Source: Tolypocladium sp. Sup5 PDA-1 (taxonomy: Eukaryota > Ascomycota > Sordariomycetes > Hypocreales > Ophiocordycipitaceae). Taken from it: a stretch of DNA of 64,000 nt. The translations under genes were made by a program, and so were the position numbers. Below, piece after piece: positions 11,244-22,701 of this stretch (its first letter is position 1; every line of letters begins with the position of its first letter). The notes below the pieces were generated by a model. That model searched no databases and was not told the DNA's origin. It worked only from the letters and a program-made list of their open reading frames with translations. The stretch covers positions 868,001-932,000 of the forward strand of contig JPHH03000006.1 of NCBI GenBank assembly GCA_000750105.3. Direction: 5' to 3'.

Positions 11244-12470
11244 ATGTGTTTTGGAGGCAAGGATGAGAAGAATGATGAGCCGGCGCCGCGGCCGGCTCAG
11301 CAGCAGCAGCAGGGAGGGGACTTGAAGCAGGCGGGGGGGGATGGGCAGAACTCGATGAGAGGACCGTCTGGACAACAACCGCAACAGAGCTACGCGCCTC
11401 CGTCGGGGCCACCTCCTGCGCGACACAACGAATATGCTCCTCCGTCACGGCCGCCGCCTGGTGGACAGGATCAGCATCAGTACGCTCCTCCATCTGGGCC
11501 TCCTCCTGGCCAGCGGCAGCACGAATACGCACCTCCTGCTGGACCGCCTCCAGGACAACAGCAAGGTGACTACGCTCCGCCGCCGGGGCCTCCTCCGGCC
11601 TCCGACGACTGGGCTGTTCCGCCGCCGGGGCCGCCGCCATCGCACTCCAAGCCCGAGCACGACTGGCAGGCCGCTGTCCCGGACACAACGCTCTTCCCGG
11701 ATCCGCCGCCGTTCTTCAGCGGCCATGACAGGTCTCACACGACAAACGCCAGCGAGGACGAGGCCAGCGCGGGTGAGGAGTGGTGTCAGCAGTACCCGCT
11801 CGCCAGACCTCTGGTCCTCGACGAGGTGGGCCAGGCCGCCCTGCAGGCGCACAACATCCGGCTCATGCAGCCGGCTGGCTTCAACGGCAAGCTAAACTGG
11901 CTCGGAACGGGCCACTGGGAGGCATCAACCGCAAAGGGCAGCCCGGACCGCTGCATCATCGGCTACCCTCCCCTCTACGTCGTCAACTCGCACGACCCCA
12001 CGCGCCTCAACCAGCCCAGGACCATCTACTACGAGGTCAAGCTGCTGCCCAGCAGCCGCGAGGTCTCGGTGGCCATGGGCTTCACGGCGCTGCCCTACCC
12101 GTCCTTCCGCATGCCGGGCTGGCACCGCGGCAGCCTGGCCGTGCACGGCGACGACGGGCACAAGTTCACCAACGACCGCTGGGGCGGCAAGGACTTCACG
12201 ACGGCGTTCCACCGGGGCGAGACGTACGGCGTGGGCATGACGCTGCGGCCGACGGGCACTGCGCACCCCAAGGTCGATATCTTCTTCACGCGCAACGGCG
12301 TCATGGCTGGCGGGTGGGACCTGCACGAGGAGACGGACGCCCAGGAGGACCTGCCGGTGACGGGGCTGGAGGGGTTCCACGACTTGAGCTGTGCGATTGG
12401 GACGTTTGACGGGGTGAGCTTCGAGGTCATCTTGGATCCGGAGCGGTGGATGTATCGGGAGGCGAAGTGA
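11244..12470 (+). CDS. SPRY-domain protein with proline-rich tandem repeats
   Basis: Single exon, 408 residues, ATG in good context (catcgccATGtg). After MCFGGKDEK and a short Gln-rich stretch come about six tandem 13-15-residue repeats (residues about 50-130) of the form YAPPSGPPPG plus a Q/H/E-rich spacer; the last is diverged to WAVPPPGPPP. The C-terminal half (about 185-400) reads as a SPRY/B30.2 beta-sandwich: GKLNWLGTGHW, IYYEVKLL, VAMGFTALPYPSFRMPGWHRGSLAVHGDDG, GVGMTL, DIFFTRNGV. In yeast, SPRY proteins such as Ssh4 and Ear1 are adaptors of the Rsp5 ubiquitin ligase, but those have a membrane segment and PY motifs, neither of which is clear here. The Cys at position 2 could be a lipidation site; there is no Gly2 for N-myristoylation. 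SPRY assignment is secure, cellular role unknown. Confidence 0.85.
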   Translation: MCFGGKDEKNDEPAPRPAQQQQQGGDLKQAGGDGQNSMRGPSGQQPQQSYAPPSGPPPARHNEYAPPSRPPPGGQDQHQYAPPSGPPPGQRQHEYAPPAGPPPGQQQGDYAPPPGPPPASDDWAVPPPGPPPSHSKPEHDWQAAVPDTTLFPDPPPFFSGHDRSHTTNASEDEASAGEEWCQQYPLARPLVLDEVGQAALQAHNIRLMQPAGFNGKLNWLGTGHWEASTAKGSPDRCIIGYPPLYVVNSHDPTRLNQPRTIYYEVKLLPSSREVSVAMGFTALPYPSFRMPGWHRGSLAVHGDDGHKFTNDRWGGKDFTTAFHRGETYGVGMTLRPTGTAHPKVDIFFTRNGVMAGGWDLHEETDAQEDLPVTGLEGFHDLSCAIGTFDGVSFEVILDPERWMYREAK

Positions 12471-12773
12471 TGAGGGTGGCCGTGACGGGGGTGCTGGGCG
12501 AGAGACATTGACAGTTGATGTGACTAGCTGAATACCCTTTGATGTGAATACCATTTGATCATTGTGCCTTTTGTCAATCTGAGCCAAGAGTCATCAGTTG
12601 CTGTGACGTCGGTCTCTGAGTATCGGCCATCAAACTATGCATTTACCGAGTCGCTTGGTCCACCCGCTTTGGCGCAACTCCACCATCTCCAGACTTCGCG
12701 ATAACGCAACCGCGGCTGGCCAGCTCTTGAACGTTACCACATCCAACAACGTTACCCGGTGCAAGGCTTCTCA
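12471..12773. other. short spacer between SPRY gene and psy4
   Basis: 303 bp, head-to-tail. It must hold the SPRY gene terminator and the psy4 promoter. No ORF, repeat or strong motif was recognised. Confidence 0.5.
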
Positions 12774-14205
12774 ATGGAGGTGGACAGCGATACCGAGGCG
12801 CTCGCCAAGATTGCATCAGGCGGTGCAGTAGAGGAGTGAGTTTCTTTCCCCCTCGCAAACGTTTTGTAGATTTGTGATGCTGACAATGCTACGAAGTGGC
12901 TCATGGCCCGCCATGCGGACTGATATCCTCACGCGACTAGACAGAGTATGCTCGACTCGACCGTAAATCAGATGGAATCTCGACTAATGCCTCATATAGA
13001 TCACACATAACGACTTCCCCATCCCCGATCTCCCGCCTCCCGCCTCCCAACCTCGCCTCCTCTCCCCACTGCCATCCTCGCCCCTCGAACACTCCTCCTC
13101 CCAAGAAGCAAACAAGGAAAACGCGCCCGTCGAGAGACCGCCCGCAGAGTCCCCCAAACCCCTTGAGCCCGGTGAGCTGCCCCAGCAAATAGCCGACATG
13201 CTCGCCGCGATCAAGACGCACCTCGAAAAGTTCACGACGCACGCGCCGCACACGATCCAGCGGCTCGCCGAGCTGGCGCTCCACCCGCGCGCGCACTACA
13301 AGGCGCTGGCGTCGTATCTGCACGCCGTCGACAGGGTCGTCCAGGTCACCTCTGGCACAAACGTGTACCCGCTGCCGCCGGCGATACCCGACATGTCGGC
13401 CTTGAACGTCAACGGCGAGGAGGGCAAGGACCCGGCCGCGACGGTGGCGTGGAGCAACCCCACGACGGCGCCGCTGGGATCGGACGAGGCGCTGGGAGGC
13501 GCTCTGCTGACGCCTATTCCGTGGCTGACTCGAAGGAGCCCTGAGAGCAACGGAGAACCCGCCCCCGGCGCGCAGATTCACAGTGAAGGCACGGAAACCA
13601 TCGACGGACCGAACGGCATGGGCAGCATAGAGACTGTATCCGTCAGCGTTAACGGCGTGCCGTCTACCGGACACGCTAGAGGTGTCACTCAGGGCGAGCT
13701 TCTCCGTCAGGAACAGCGTGCAGGCGTCGTCCCTGTCAACCAGCTGTCCCGCAACCAAGAGGCACCGGGCGAAGGAGGGGAGCGACGATTGGACGAGGAG
13801 GAGGAAGAGATCCCCCACGCACGAGGCCCCGAAGAGATTGGCGTGAACGACACGGGCCCGCAGGGCACGACGACGAGCTACGTTGGCGAGGACGGCGTAG
13901 ATATGCAGGGCATCGACCTCGAGGCCGCTGTGGGCAGAAAACAGGACGAGGAAGCGCCGCCGCTGCCCGACACCGAGGCCAAGGCCGAGGATCCTAGGCG
14001 AAGCCCCGGCGCGGAGAGCGTGAGCAGCACCGGCACGAAACGCGAGGCGGAGCAGGAGCTCGAGAGCGAGACCCCTAAGAAGGTCAAGGAGAGCGTCGAG
14101 GAGAAGGCTGTGGATGCAGAGACTGCTCAGGAGGGCGCCGAGGCGGAGGCGCCCAAGGAGGGCGAGAAGAAGCCCGAGGACGCCGAGAAGTCGGTGGAAA
14201 CATGA
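12774..14205 (+). CDS. psy4: protein phosphatase 4 regulatory subunit 2 (PP4R2/Psy4)
   Basis: Exons 12774-12835, 12897-12945 and 13000-14205 give 438 residues. Introns 12836-12896 and 12946-12999 have tgctgac and gactaat branch sites. Psy4 is the targeting subunit of PP4 (Pph3), which dephosphorylates gamma-H2A and Rad53 during recovery from DNA damage. The diagnostic parts are the N-terminal DGSWPAMRTDILTRLDR and ITHNDFPIPDLPPP, the stretch FTTHAPHTIQRLAELALHPR with the following YKALASYLHAVDRVVQVTS, and the short LLTPIPWL motif. The remaining half is acidic and low in complexity (many Glu/Ala/Lys), as in other fungal members. The second exon is only 49 nt. The gene converges on RAD50, with 352 bp between the stop codons. 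The family call comes from remembered motifs. Confidence 0.83.
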
Positions 14206-14557
14206 TGGATGGGATGCGAGAGCACTGGCTAGACTTGTATACCTTTGCTTTCCAGTTGACAGTCATATTCTGCTTTGCGGTTGACGTCGACGGTAATGAT
14301 ACCATGGGTTAAAACAAGGGGTTACGGGACTGTATATTAGGTGGGTTTGGGTTAGGAATACCATTATTAATGTCTGTCATTCTTGTTTGCTAGCGCGAGG
14401 CACGCGTCTAGGTACAGTCGTGACGATATATATTACCACTTGACTGCTGTAACGCCAACTTCCCTTACAGATAAAAACTCCAACGGAAGTAAATGGATAC
14501 TTTACAGAGCGCAGATCCATCTCCCTAGCTAAATTTCTAGCTACCCCCTTTTCCCCC
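14206..14557. terminator. shared 3' intergenic region of psy4 and RAD50
   Basis: 352 bp between convergent stop codons. It is AT-richer than its surroundings, with TATATTA, TTAATG and TATATATTA stretches that could serve as polyadenylation signals on both strands. Overlapping 3' UTRs are likely at this distance. No ORF seen. Confidence 0.5.
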
Positions 14558-17500
14558 TTAGAAGATCTTGGTGATGCTCTCCCGCACAATGACGCTATTC
14601 TGCCGCTCATCCCTCTTGACGCGGAAGAAGCTGTCGCAGAAGTCGCTGCAGCGCATGTGCCGCAGGAACTCCTCGTCGTGCGTGATGACGATGAGCTGGA
14701 AGTTGCTCTGCGCCTGGCGCGCCTTGATGATGGCGTGTAGGCTCTCGGCCAGGCTCTTGATGTTGTCGCGGTCGAGGTTGGTCGTCGGCTCGTCGAGGGC
14801 GATGAGCCCGCAGTTGACGCCAAACGACTCGGCGAGCGCGAGGCGGATGACGATGCTGGCGAGCACCTTCTGGCCAGCCGAGCAGCGCCCGCGCATGTCC
14901 ATCTCCGTGTCCTGCTTGACCATGCACAGGCGGTAGTTGTAATTGCGCTTGCCCGTGCTCGACTCGTTGTCGGAGCGGATGAGGATGGTGTCGATGTCGG
15001 TGCCCTGATACGTGCTCTGCCATAGCTCGCCGGCGATGCGGTTAACCTCGGACATTTTCATCGAGTGGAACTGCATGACAGCCTTGTCGACGGCCGCGCC
15101 GCACTGCGCGAGGTCCTCGATGGCGGCCTTGGTCGTCTCCACGCGGATGTGCGACTCGCGGTACTTTTGCTTGGCGTCCTTGTAGTCCATCTCCCACTCC
15201 TGCAGCAAGCGGCCGAGCTCCTCATCCTTGGTCTTCATCGTTCCCATGACGGACCCTCGGTCGGCGAGCATCCGGTTGGAGTGGTTCTCCAGAGAGCGGG
15301 CTTCACCCTGGAGCCGTTCGTAATCCTCGTGCGCGTTACGGTCCTCCAGCTCGGCAATGTCCTTGCGCAGGACTTCCAGTGTGCGGAGGTGTTTGCGGTA
15401 GTTAAGGTTGTCGCTGATATTCTTCTTCTTGCGGTCTCCGTTGTCAATGTCCTGCTTGAGCTTGTTCGTCCGCACCGTGAGGTCTGTAATCTCCTTCTCG
15501 GTGTTGTCTATCGACTTCTCCAGCGCAGCTATTGCCCGCTGATTAGAGGCAAGGTTCGACGGTCCGCCACGGTCAATGTAGTCTTGAATATCGTTGTCCA
15601 CCATCTTGATTTCGCTGACCGAGTTCGCGATCACATCTCTTTCGTCAACGATGGTCTGTTCCTTTGCGCGGCCGCGGCGGAGAGTGTCATCACGAACTGA
15701 CCGCGCTTCTGCGATGCTCGGCTCCAGCTTTTCGAGTTCCCCATCCGCCCGCTGGATGATTTCTCGTTGATGAGTGTGCTCTTCCTTCAGAGACTGGATC
15801 TGGGTTTGCAGGTCCTGCTTCTTCTCGAGTTGCCCTGCGGCCCGGCTAATCTTGTTGTTCAGCTCACTCCTCTCCAGCTCGAGAGAGTTGATCTGATCCT
15901 TCATCCGCTGCCTGTCGTTCGAGAGTTTGGATATTCGGTTCTTGAGGCCTCTCATCTGCTCAGCTAGATTGCCTTGGAGTTCGTGGATCTCGTCCGCGCT
16001 TCGAGTCGCACCGCCGGACATTTGCTGGGACATGATGCGGTCCACCTGGGTCTCAGAGTCTTTCATGTCCTTGATAGTCTGAGAAATGCTCGTGACAGTC
16101 TTGGAAATATCCTCCATGTCCCTGTGCTTCTCCTCTTCCCTGGTGACAACGGATTCGAGCTCCTCTAGCTGTCGCTCCAGGGCGTCGTACTCGCTCTCGA
16201 CAGCCTTGCACTCGTCACGGATGGTCGGTAGTTCCGCACACAACCTTTCGTACGTTTCGTAGGAAGAGCGAACTCCCCGCAGCGATTCCAGGCTTGCCGT
16301 GGCTTCTTTTAGGTCCTTTTCGACATCAACCTTTCCCTTGGGATCGAGGCTCTTGTTGATCTTCTTGCTCAGACGATCAAGGCTCGCACTCTGACCGTCA
16401 TCAAAGTGTCGATCACACAGCAGGCATTTCTTCTTCGACTCCAGCATGCGTTTGCACTTGTTGTAGTAATCGACCAAGGCATCAAACAGACTCAGTTCGT
16501 TCCTGAGGTCTTCCACCTGTTGCTCTACAGAGCCGACCTCTTCTGTGTAGTCCTCGATGACGGCGGCGTCTCGAACGTCTTGAAGGATGGATAAAACATT
16601 TTGCTTGCATTTTGTGGCCTCTTGCGACTTGTTCTCTTGCGACTCCTTGGCATTCTTGAGTTTGTATTCCACTTTTTGTTGCTTCTCTCTTGCCTGCTCT
16701 CGCTTCTTGCGTGCATCTTGGAGGCCCTTGTTCTGTTGTGCAAGGACGGACTGAAACTTTGGTTCCAGCGTTTCGGGTTCCCAGTCATCGCCAATGACCG
16801 CCGCGAGCTTGGGTCTCCAGGTATTAGTTAGAGTGTCTAGCTTCCTCTTGCGGTCGGCAAGTTCCTTCTTCCTGAAGTCCAGCTGAGCTCGTTCAGACGC
16901 AAGACGAGTGCACTCGACAAGCTCTCGACCGAGTTTTTCATTCTCGCTCTCTGCTTGCCACAGCTTGTCGTTCTCATCCGCCAATTGTTGGTCCCAATTC
17001 GACTTTTCGAATTCTTGTTGCGCTCGCTGGAACCTGCTTCCGATTTCCTCTAGCTGGCCGTCGAGTATCGCCTTGGCGCCTTCATCCACGTCGATCAAGC
17101 CAGCCTCGTTTGTTAGCACGCTGGTGCGCTTATCAATGGCACCCATCCGCTGCTTCGCAGATACACGATCCTGCGTTCTCGCAGCTTTGCGCCCTTCCAG
17201 ATCGGTAATGATCCCGGTTGCCTTGTCAAGCTCGGCGGAATTCTCCTTCTGAAGGCGCTCCAGGTCTCGCTTCTTCTCCCCGAGAAGCTTCTGGATCTTC
17301 TCGTTAAAGGACTTGACGTGCTGGTCCTTCAGCTCCCCGTCGTAGCCCCTGAATCCATGAGCCTGAGCAGCCTCCTGTATCATTTCCATGCGGGCCTTGA
17401 TTTGCCGCTCATACTTGTCCTTGTCAGACTGATGCTTTCCCTGCTCAGACAATTTGGCTGATAGATTCCTCCGGGAGTCGGCCAGTTCCCGCTGAAGCTC

Positions 17501-18541
17501 GTTGTACTGCGACTTGTTCTGTTCGGCCTCCTCTCGACACCGCTCCATACTCTGCTCATACTGAACCAAAGAGTTCTCGAGAGCTGCGTCATCCTCATGG
17601 AGTTCATCAAATGTTTGCCGGAGCTCATCGATGGCGTCCTGTCGATAGTCGAGCTGCTCCCGCTTGTTGCTGAGGTTCTGGACAATCTGCAAGAAGCTAT
17701 TCGCCTGCTCATGCTTCTGCTTGATCTTGTCCTGCGTCTCTTGCATCTCAGAAGAGATTGCTTCGCACTTTTCACGAGCCTCTTCGATTTCGGTTTGGAG
17801 GCCAGTCATTCGCTTCTCCGCTCGTTCGCCCCTGTCCTTGTTGGTTTTGTTGTGCGCCTCGTCGTTCTGCAGCTTGCCTAGCTGCTCGACTTGCTTTTTG
17901 CGGAGCACTTTGAGGTTATCGATGGCCTTGGTATACTTGAGGGCCTCGAAGATTTCGTCGAAGCGCTTCTTCAACGCGGCAGGTTCGCTCAGCGGCCAGA
18001 GCGACTCGTCCTGGTGGCAGAATATCACAGCGTCAAGAATGGCCGGGGATACGCCTAGGCGTTCGGGAATCATCTCATCGAGCTGCGCTGTTCTTGTCGA
18101 AGTCGTCGTCCGCTCTCCATTGTTCAGGACGACCAATGAGCAATCGAGGGTCTTTTGTGATCGGGTGGTTTTCTTGACCGTAAGTTGCATGCTTCGAGTC
18201 GCAACATGTTGGCGGTCGTTGATTGAGCGAAACTGCAGCTTGACCTGGGCCATCACCTCCTTCTCCCCGCAGAGCTAACAATCCATTCAGCTCAGGTCCA
18301 GCCAAGGCAGCGAGGCTGGGCACAGGAGGCTTACCTTGGGATCATGGATAAATGCGCCACCTTTGCTGTTGGGAGGCAGTTCGCCGGTGGTGGCATACTT
18401 GAGGCACTCGATGATGGTTGTCTTTCCGGATCCATTGTAGCCGACGATGAGGGTCAACGGGGTGTTGAACTGGATGGCTTCACGGACCGCCGGGCTGAAG
18501 GAGCGCACGCCCGAGATGGAAAGCTTATCGATTCTCGACAT
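14558..18541 (-). CDS. rad50: DNA repair protein RAD50 (MRX/MRN complex ATPase)
   Basis: Two exons, 18541-18335 and 18274-14558, separated by a 60-bp intron (18334-18275), encode 1307 residues, almost the length of yeast and human RAD50 (both 1312). RAD50 forms the ATPase and tether of the Mre11 complex in double-strand-break repair, telomere maintenance and checkpoint signalling. The start MSRIDKLSISGVRSF is conserved; Walker A is GYNGSGKTT (34-42); the zinc-hook CLLC lies near residue 685 in the middle of two very long coiled coils; the ABC signature RCSAGQKVLASI, Walker B LIALDEPTTNLD and the switch histidine in VITHDEEF are near the C-terminus. The intron falls directly after HDPK of the N-terminal lobe. 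All catalytic motifs are intact. The neighbour psy4 also acts in the DNA-damage response. Confidence 0.98.
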
Positions 18542-19232
18542 GATGGGCGAGCTGCAGCATCGATGACCAGAGCCGGATGCAACCCGAGGTGTCGTGCGCT
18601 ACCGATACGAGGGTTTCTCGCTTTGGCAGGACGTTTCTCGTTGTTCACATCAATGTGCAGGCAGAAGCTGGTGGATGGAAGACGCGCGCAGCCGATCACG
18701 CGTTTAGTGGAGAGGACCCGGAGGAGCGTGCTCACGTGCACCTGAATAGATGGCGCAGCTTCACGAATCACTTGGACGGCTCATCATCTCGACATGGGGC
18801 TCGATATTGATAGATGGGGCTTATTCGTAGGTATCTACTCGAAAAGACGAAGCATGTCGCGGATTTGAATTAATCAAGCCCCCTCGAAGCGCCACGTGGT
18901 GCCCAGAAGTGTAGGGGCTGGCCAACGGCTCTTGTGGTGAAATGGTACGCCCGCGTCACGGTCGGCGCCATTGCCAACATGAAATGGTGCCTTGCCTGGA
19001 TATTCACTGCCTTCCGATCTGGACCAACCATTCTGCAAGCAACTAGCCGCTCACAAAATGCAGGCAATGCCCCCGTAGTGCCTGCAACAAAGTCTGAGGC
19101 TCGATCCCAGCCATCTTGAACTCACTTCGTGCCCCTCCCGATTTCCTTTAACCTGACACTCTTTTCCGAAATACCCCATGCTTTACCGCTCTTTCTACCT
19201 CACCCTCACCGAGTCACAGATATTGAGCCGGG
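18542..19232. promoter_or_regulatory. divergent promoter between RAD50 and a small unknown gene
   Basis: 691 bp between divergent start codons. CACGTG E-box-like hexamers occur at about 18734 and 18893. The 19120-19230 part is pyrimidine-rich, consistent with the leader of the plus-strand gene. No ORF of note. Confidence 0.5.
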
Positions 19233-19848
19233 ATGCCTTCCAACAAGGACCGCCTTTATGTGGCGTTGTTCGCGCGCGCGGGAAAGTCGAAGATGCCCGG
19301 GCTTGAAGACACGTTCGTATCGCCCCGTCAGATCAATCGAGTGCTCGCTAATCAGTTTGCATGTACGTAGCTATCACTGGGGACTCCTCGCGGGCCCCAA
19401 AGTTGAGCCAAAAGAGGGCGGTGAAGGGACTCGGTTTCACGCCAAGCAGCGGATGACATTTGTCGAGGGATCAGCCGTTCCGCAGTCCGTTTGGTTATAC
19501 GAGGAATCGCCCATCCCGCTAGGGGCGGCCGACATGCTCTTGCTGCGTGTGGTCGTCGGCAAGATCAAGGATATGGAACGGCTTCGGTCCATCTTTCAAC
19601 GCATCCCACTCCGGCCAGACGTTCCCGGATGGAACTGCATCGGATGGGCCAAAGAGGCGTTCGAGACATCATTGCGCGATGGCCAGGTCCTGGGCACTTC
19701 TGCAAGCGACTGGGATTCGGTACGAGACACTGCCATGCGGTACGCTGGGGAGAAGAAAGCTGCCCATCGCTTTGATGGAAAGGAGGATTTCGACATAAGC
19801 AGGCCACCGACTTGGGACATGCTCGACGGTCGAGAGTTGATTCCTTAG
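19233..19848 (+). CDS. small conserved fungal protein of unknown function (DUF6914-like)
   Basis: Two exons, 19233-19312 and 19371-19848, give 185 residues. The intron (19313-19370) starts with the weak donor gttcgt but has a cgctaatc branch site and ends gtacgtag; splicing restores the continuous stretch GLEDTYHWGLLAGPK, which I recall from a widespread fungal family of unknown function (DUF6914 as I remember it). The N-terminus MPSNKDRLYVALFARAG is also typical. A later segment CIGWAKEAFETSL and an aromatic-poor C-terminus follow. No signal peptide, membrane segment or catalytic motif was seen. It is divergently transcribed from RAD50. The family number is from memory and should be treated as tentative. 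Confidence 0.75.
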
Positions 19849-21221
19849 AACAGATCGAGGTATCAGGCGCCGGGGGTTCTGTCTGGAGGATAGGCCTAAG
19901 GGCTCCAAATTCTTTTAATTCAGGACATTGAAACTTGCTCTAGTCTCCGGGTGCCAAAAACGGGGTGGGGATGGACTGCCAGTAGAAGGCAACGAGCTGT
20001 TTGGGGTTGGCGGGAATATCGATGCCCAATTCCAACTTCGTACCTTCGAGCAGCTGCTCGTGAAAGTCATTTGTATCAACCTCCCGGTTGGTAAAGACTT
20101 CGATTTGGTGTGCTGCTTGACACAAACAGGATGTCCTTGTCCTGGTTGGTCACAGCACCACGGTACATATTAGAACCTGTGTCGTGTTGGAGGGTGGCAA
20201 GACTAGCGCTACGCGACTCTCTGAGATGGGAGGTTTTATCACTATATAGAAGCACGGGGGAGTGTCGCAACTGTAAACAGTCGACTGTCAACACAAATTG
20301 TCTGGAAGGCTTCGCGCTGCTCTTTCTCACACCTAAAGTTCCCTGCTTGAGGCTCCCGCTGGTGGGCCGTTATTGACCCTGGATCCTGGCAAAGATGCAG
20401 ATGGGCATTTCAGTTTCCCCATGTGGGAGGCATCGAGAATTGGGCGTGAATCGTGTTGCGCGGCACGGCAGCCCACCCACAACCGGCCTCGTGGATCGAG
20501 CTAGCGCCTGCGATAGTGTCTTAGCGACCTCGGGTGCTCGTCGTAGTGGATGGATGCTCTTCTGGCTTCTGGAGCAGGCATGAGGGCTTTCTGGGCAAGC
20601 CAGCGATGGGAAAGCCAAATTCGCCGCTCGCACCACCCGCCGCTCCGTACTCCGTACCCCTGGAGCCTCTCCTTGGTTACGGGCCGCTGCGCTCAACGAT
20701 CCTCCCCCCTCGGGCTCCCAGCTGCCCCCCAACAACACCCCCGATTGGAGCCTCAGCCCCCCCGCCGGGGGTGCCAGGAGGTTTTGCTCCGGCTGTCACT
20801 GTCATCCAGCACTGGTGCTTCCTCTGTGCTCCCCTGCCTGGACACACCCGCCATGCCTTGTATGGAGGCTCACGCTGTGGTGGCATGGCACGGTAGTTCG
20901 ACTACTAATCGCAACCGTAGCGGCCTCTCCATTTCATTTCCATCTGCTTTGGACGTGTCCGTCAGCCGAAACCTCTCCCACACGTCTCGTCCCGTCCTCC
21001 TGTTGCAAGGACCCGTCCCTCAGCCTGCCACCGACCGCGAGGCCTCTCTTCCGCCTCGCCTTCCATCGCCAGCTCTGCGTTGCCCGTCGCCGCAACCACC
21101 AGCACCAGCCGTAGCACTGGCTGGACCTCAGCGACCCACCCTCCACCACCGCTGACCTTGTCGCTGAACCTTCACCCAATGCAATTAGTCGGTCCCGTCG
21201 CCTTATCCAAGCACCGCGACC
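19849..21221. other. intergenic and long 5' leader of wc-2, no gene recognised
   Basis: About 1.37 kb. The first half holds nothing recognisable. A GTACTCCGTAC element lies at 20647-20657. From about 20650 to 21221 the sequence is C/T-rich with CCCCCC runs, as in leaders of fungal regulatory genes. An upstream ATG at 21179 opens a 20-codon frame that overlaps the wc-2 start. A CTGAC branch-like site followed by caattag (ending 21188) could alternatively mark the end of a leader intron. Confidence 0.55.
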
Positions 21222-21241
21222 ATGTCCCACGGGCAACCTAA
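21179..21241 (+). promoter_or_regulatory. overlapping uORF at the wc-2 start codon
   Basis: ATG at 21179-21181 reads 20 codons to TAA at 21239-21241, in a different frame from wc-2, whose ATG is at 21222. Ribosomes using it would pass the main start. It could lower basal WC-2 translation, unless a leader intron ending at caattag (21188) removes the uORF start. Confidence 0.45.
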
Positions 21242-22701
21242 CTTCTTCGGGCTCTCCAACCTGGAACTCGGCGAGCAGGACACCAACGACATCATGTCAT
21301 TCCTCGACCACAGCATGCTGGGGCCCTTCGACGACGTCGCCATGGCTCTGGATCCTGGCGACGACGGCACCGCCCCGCAGGCCTTTAATCCCAACGCCGG
21401 CAGCGTCAACGATGCTAGACTGCCAGGCAGTGGCGACGCTACCGAAGAGTCGATAGCACGCGCCGAGAGCCAATTCAACACAGCGGCCAACAATGTGCCC
21501 GGCGCTGGGCCCTTGCCGCCAGGCTCCTTTCCCCAGATGAGCCTGTCGAGCGGCAGCACCCTGACCGAGTTCACTAAGAGGAGGAACTGGCCAGCCAAGG
21601 TCGTCGAGGAACTGAAGGACTTCCTTCACATTTTGGACGCCAACGGCCGCATCAAGTACGCATCGCCGAGCGTCCTCAGCGTGGCCGGCTACACCGCGGA
21701 GGAGATTTTGGACGTGTTTCTAAAGGACCTTATTCACCCAGATGACCAGGGCGTCTTCGTCTCTGAGCTCAACGAATCGATAGCATCGGGCAACCCGCTG
21801 CGGATGTTCTACCGCTTCAAGAAGAAGGACGGGGCGTACGCGATATTCGAGGCCGTCGGCCACGCGCACATCGCAGGTGCCAAGTTCGCGCCAAACCCCA
21901 ACAACCAGTCGCCCTTTTGCCAGGCCGTCTTCATGATGGCACGGCCGTACCCGACTAAGAATGCCGGCCTGCTCGACTCGTTCCTCGAGCACAAGATTGA
22001 AAACGAGCGGCTGAGGCGGCGAATAGCGGAGCTGCGGAGAGAGGAGGAGGCGGACGCCGACGAGGCTCAGAGGCAGTGGGCGCAGAGCCAAGAGGGTCGA
22101 TCCGACGTGACACCGTCCACGGAGACGGGCGCGTCGTCGGTGGCGCCCTTCTTCCGCAGCAGCAGCACGACCACTGACAGAACGATGAGCCAATCCGACC
22201 GGAACGCTCTCAACATTGCACTGACGAGGGAGAACCTGGAGGGCGCCGTGGCAGGCAGCCGGCCCGATTCGTTGCGTGACAAGATGGCGCGTTACGAGGG
22301 ATCCTCGCACACAGATACCATCGAAATGCTGACGGGCCTGCGGTACATGGAGGGCGAGCGTAGCCGGGGGATAACGACGGGCAACGCGAGCCCGACGCTG
22401 ATCAAGGGCGATGCGGGAATTGCCATACCGGTCGACAGAGATTCCCGACCAGGAGAGAAGAAGAAGAAACTAAAGACGTCGGAAGAATACGTCTGCACAG
22501 ACTGCGGTATGCATGCCCCCGTCTGTGATCTGCCGCGTCGAGGTAGGACGCTGACTGAGCTTAGGAACTCTCGACTCCCCCGAGTGGAGAAAGGGACCGA
22601 GCGGACCGAAGACGCTTTGCAACGCCTGCGGCTTGCGATGGGCCAAGAAGGAGAAGAAGAGGAACAACGCCTCTCAACCCATGGTCGACCATGCGATGTA
22701 G
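21222..22701 (+). CDS. wc-2: white collar 2 (PAS plus GATA zinc finger light/clock regulator)
   Basis: Exons 21222-22506 and 22565-22701 encode 473 residues. WC-2 partners the blue-light receptor WC-1 in the nuclear white collar complex and drives light-induced and clock genes. The start MSHGQP matches the Neurospora protein as I recall it. One PAS domain spans about 130-245 (FLHILDANGRIKYASPS, GYTAEEIL, DLIHPDD). A short coiled coil follows (ENERLRRRIAELRREEE). A basic GEKKKKLK stretch precedes the GATA finger, with cysteines 425, 428, 447 and 450 in C-X2-C-X18-C-X2-C spacing (CTDC, SPEWRKGPSG, CNAC). The single intron (22507-22564) splits the finger between C428 and the following Gly; reading through it destroys the finger. 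The tail ends RWAKKEKKRNN and SQPMVDHAM. Neurospora WC-2 is about 530 residues; this one lacks its Gly/Met-rich N-terminus. Confidence 0.97.

Noticed and set aside
14558..18541. Several plus-strand frames opposite RAD50 rich in Leu/Val/Phe that look like membrane proteins
   Set aside because: They are antisense shadows of the RAD50 coiled-coil codons.
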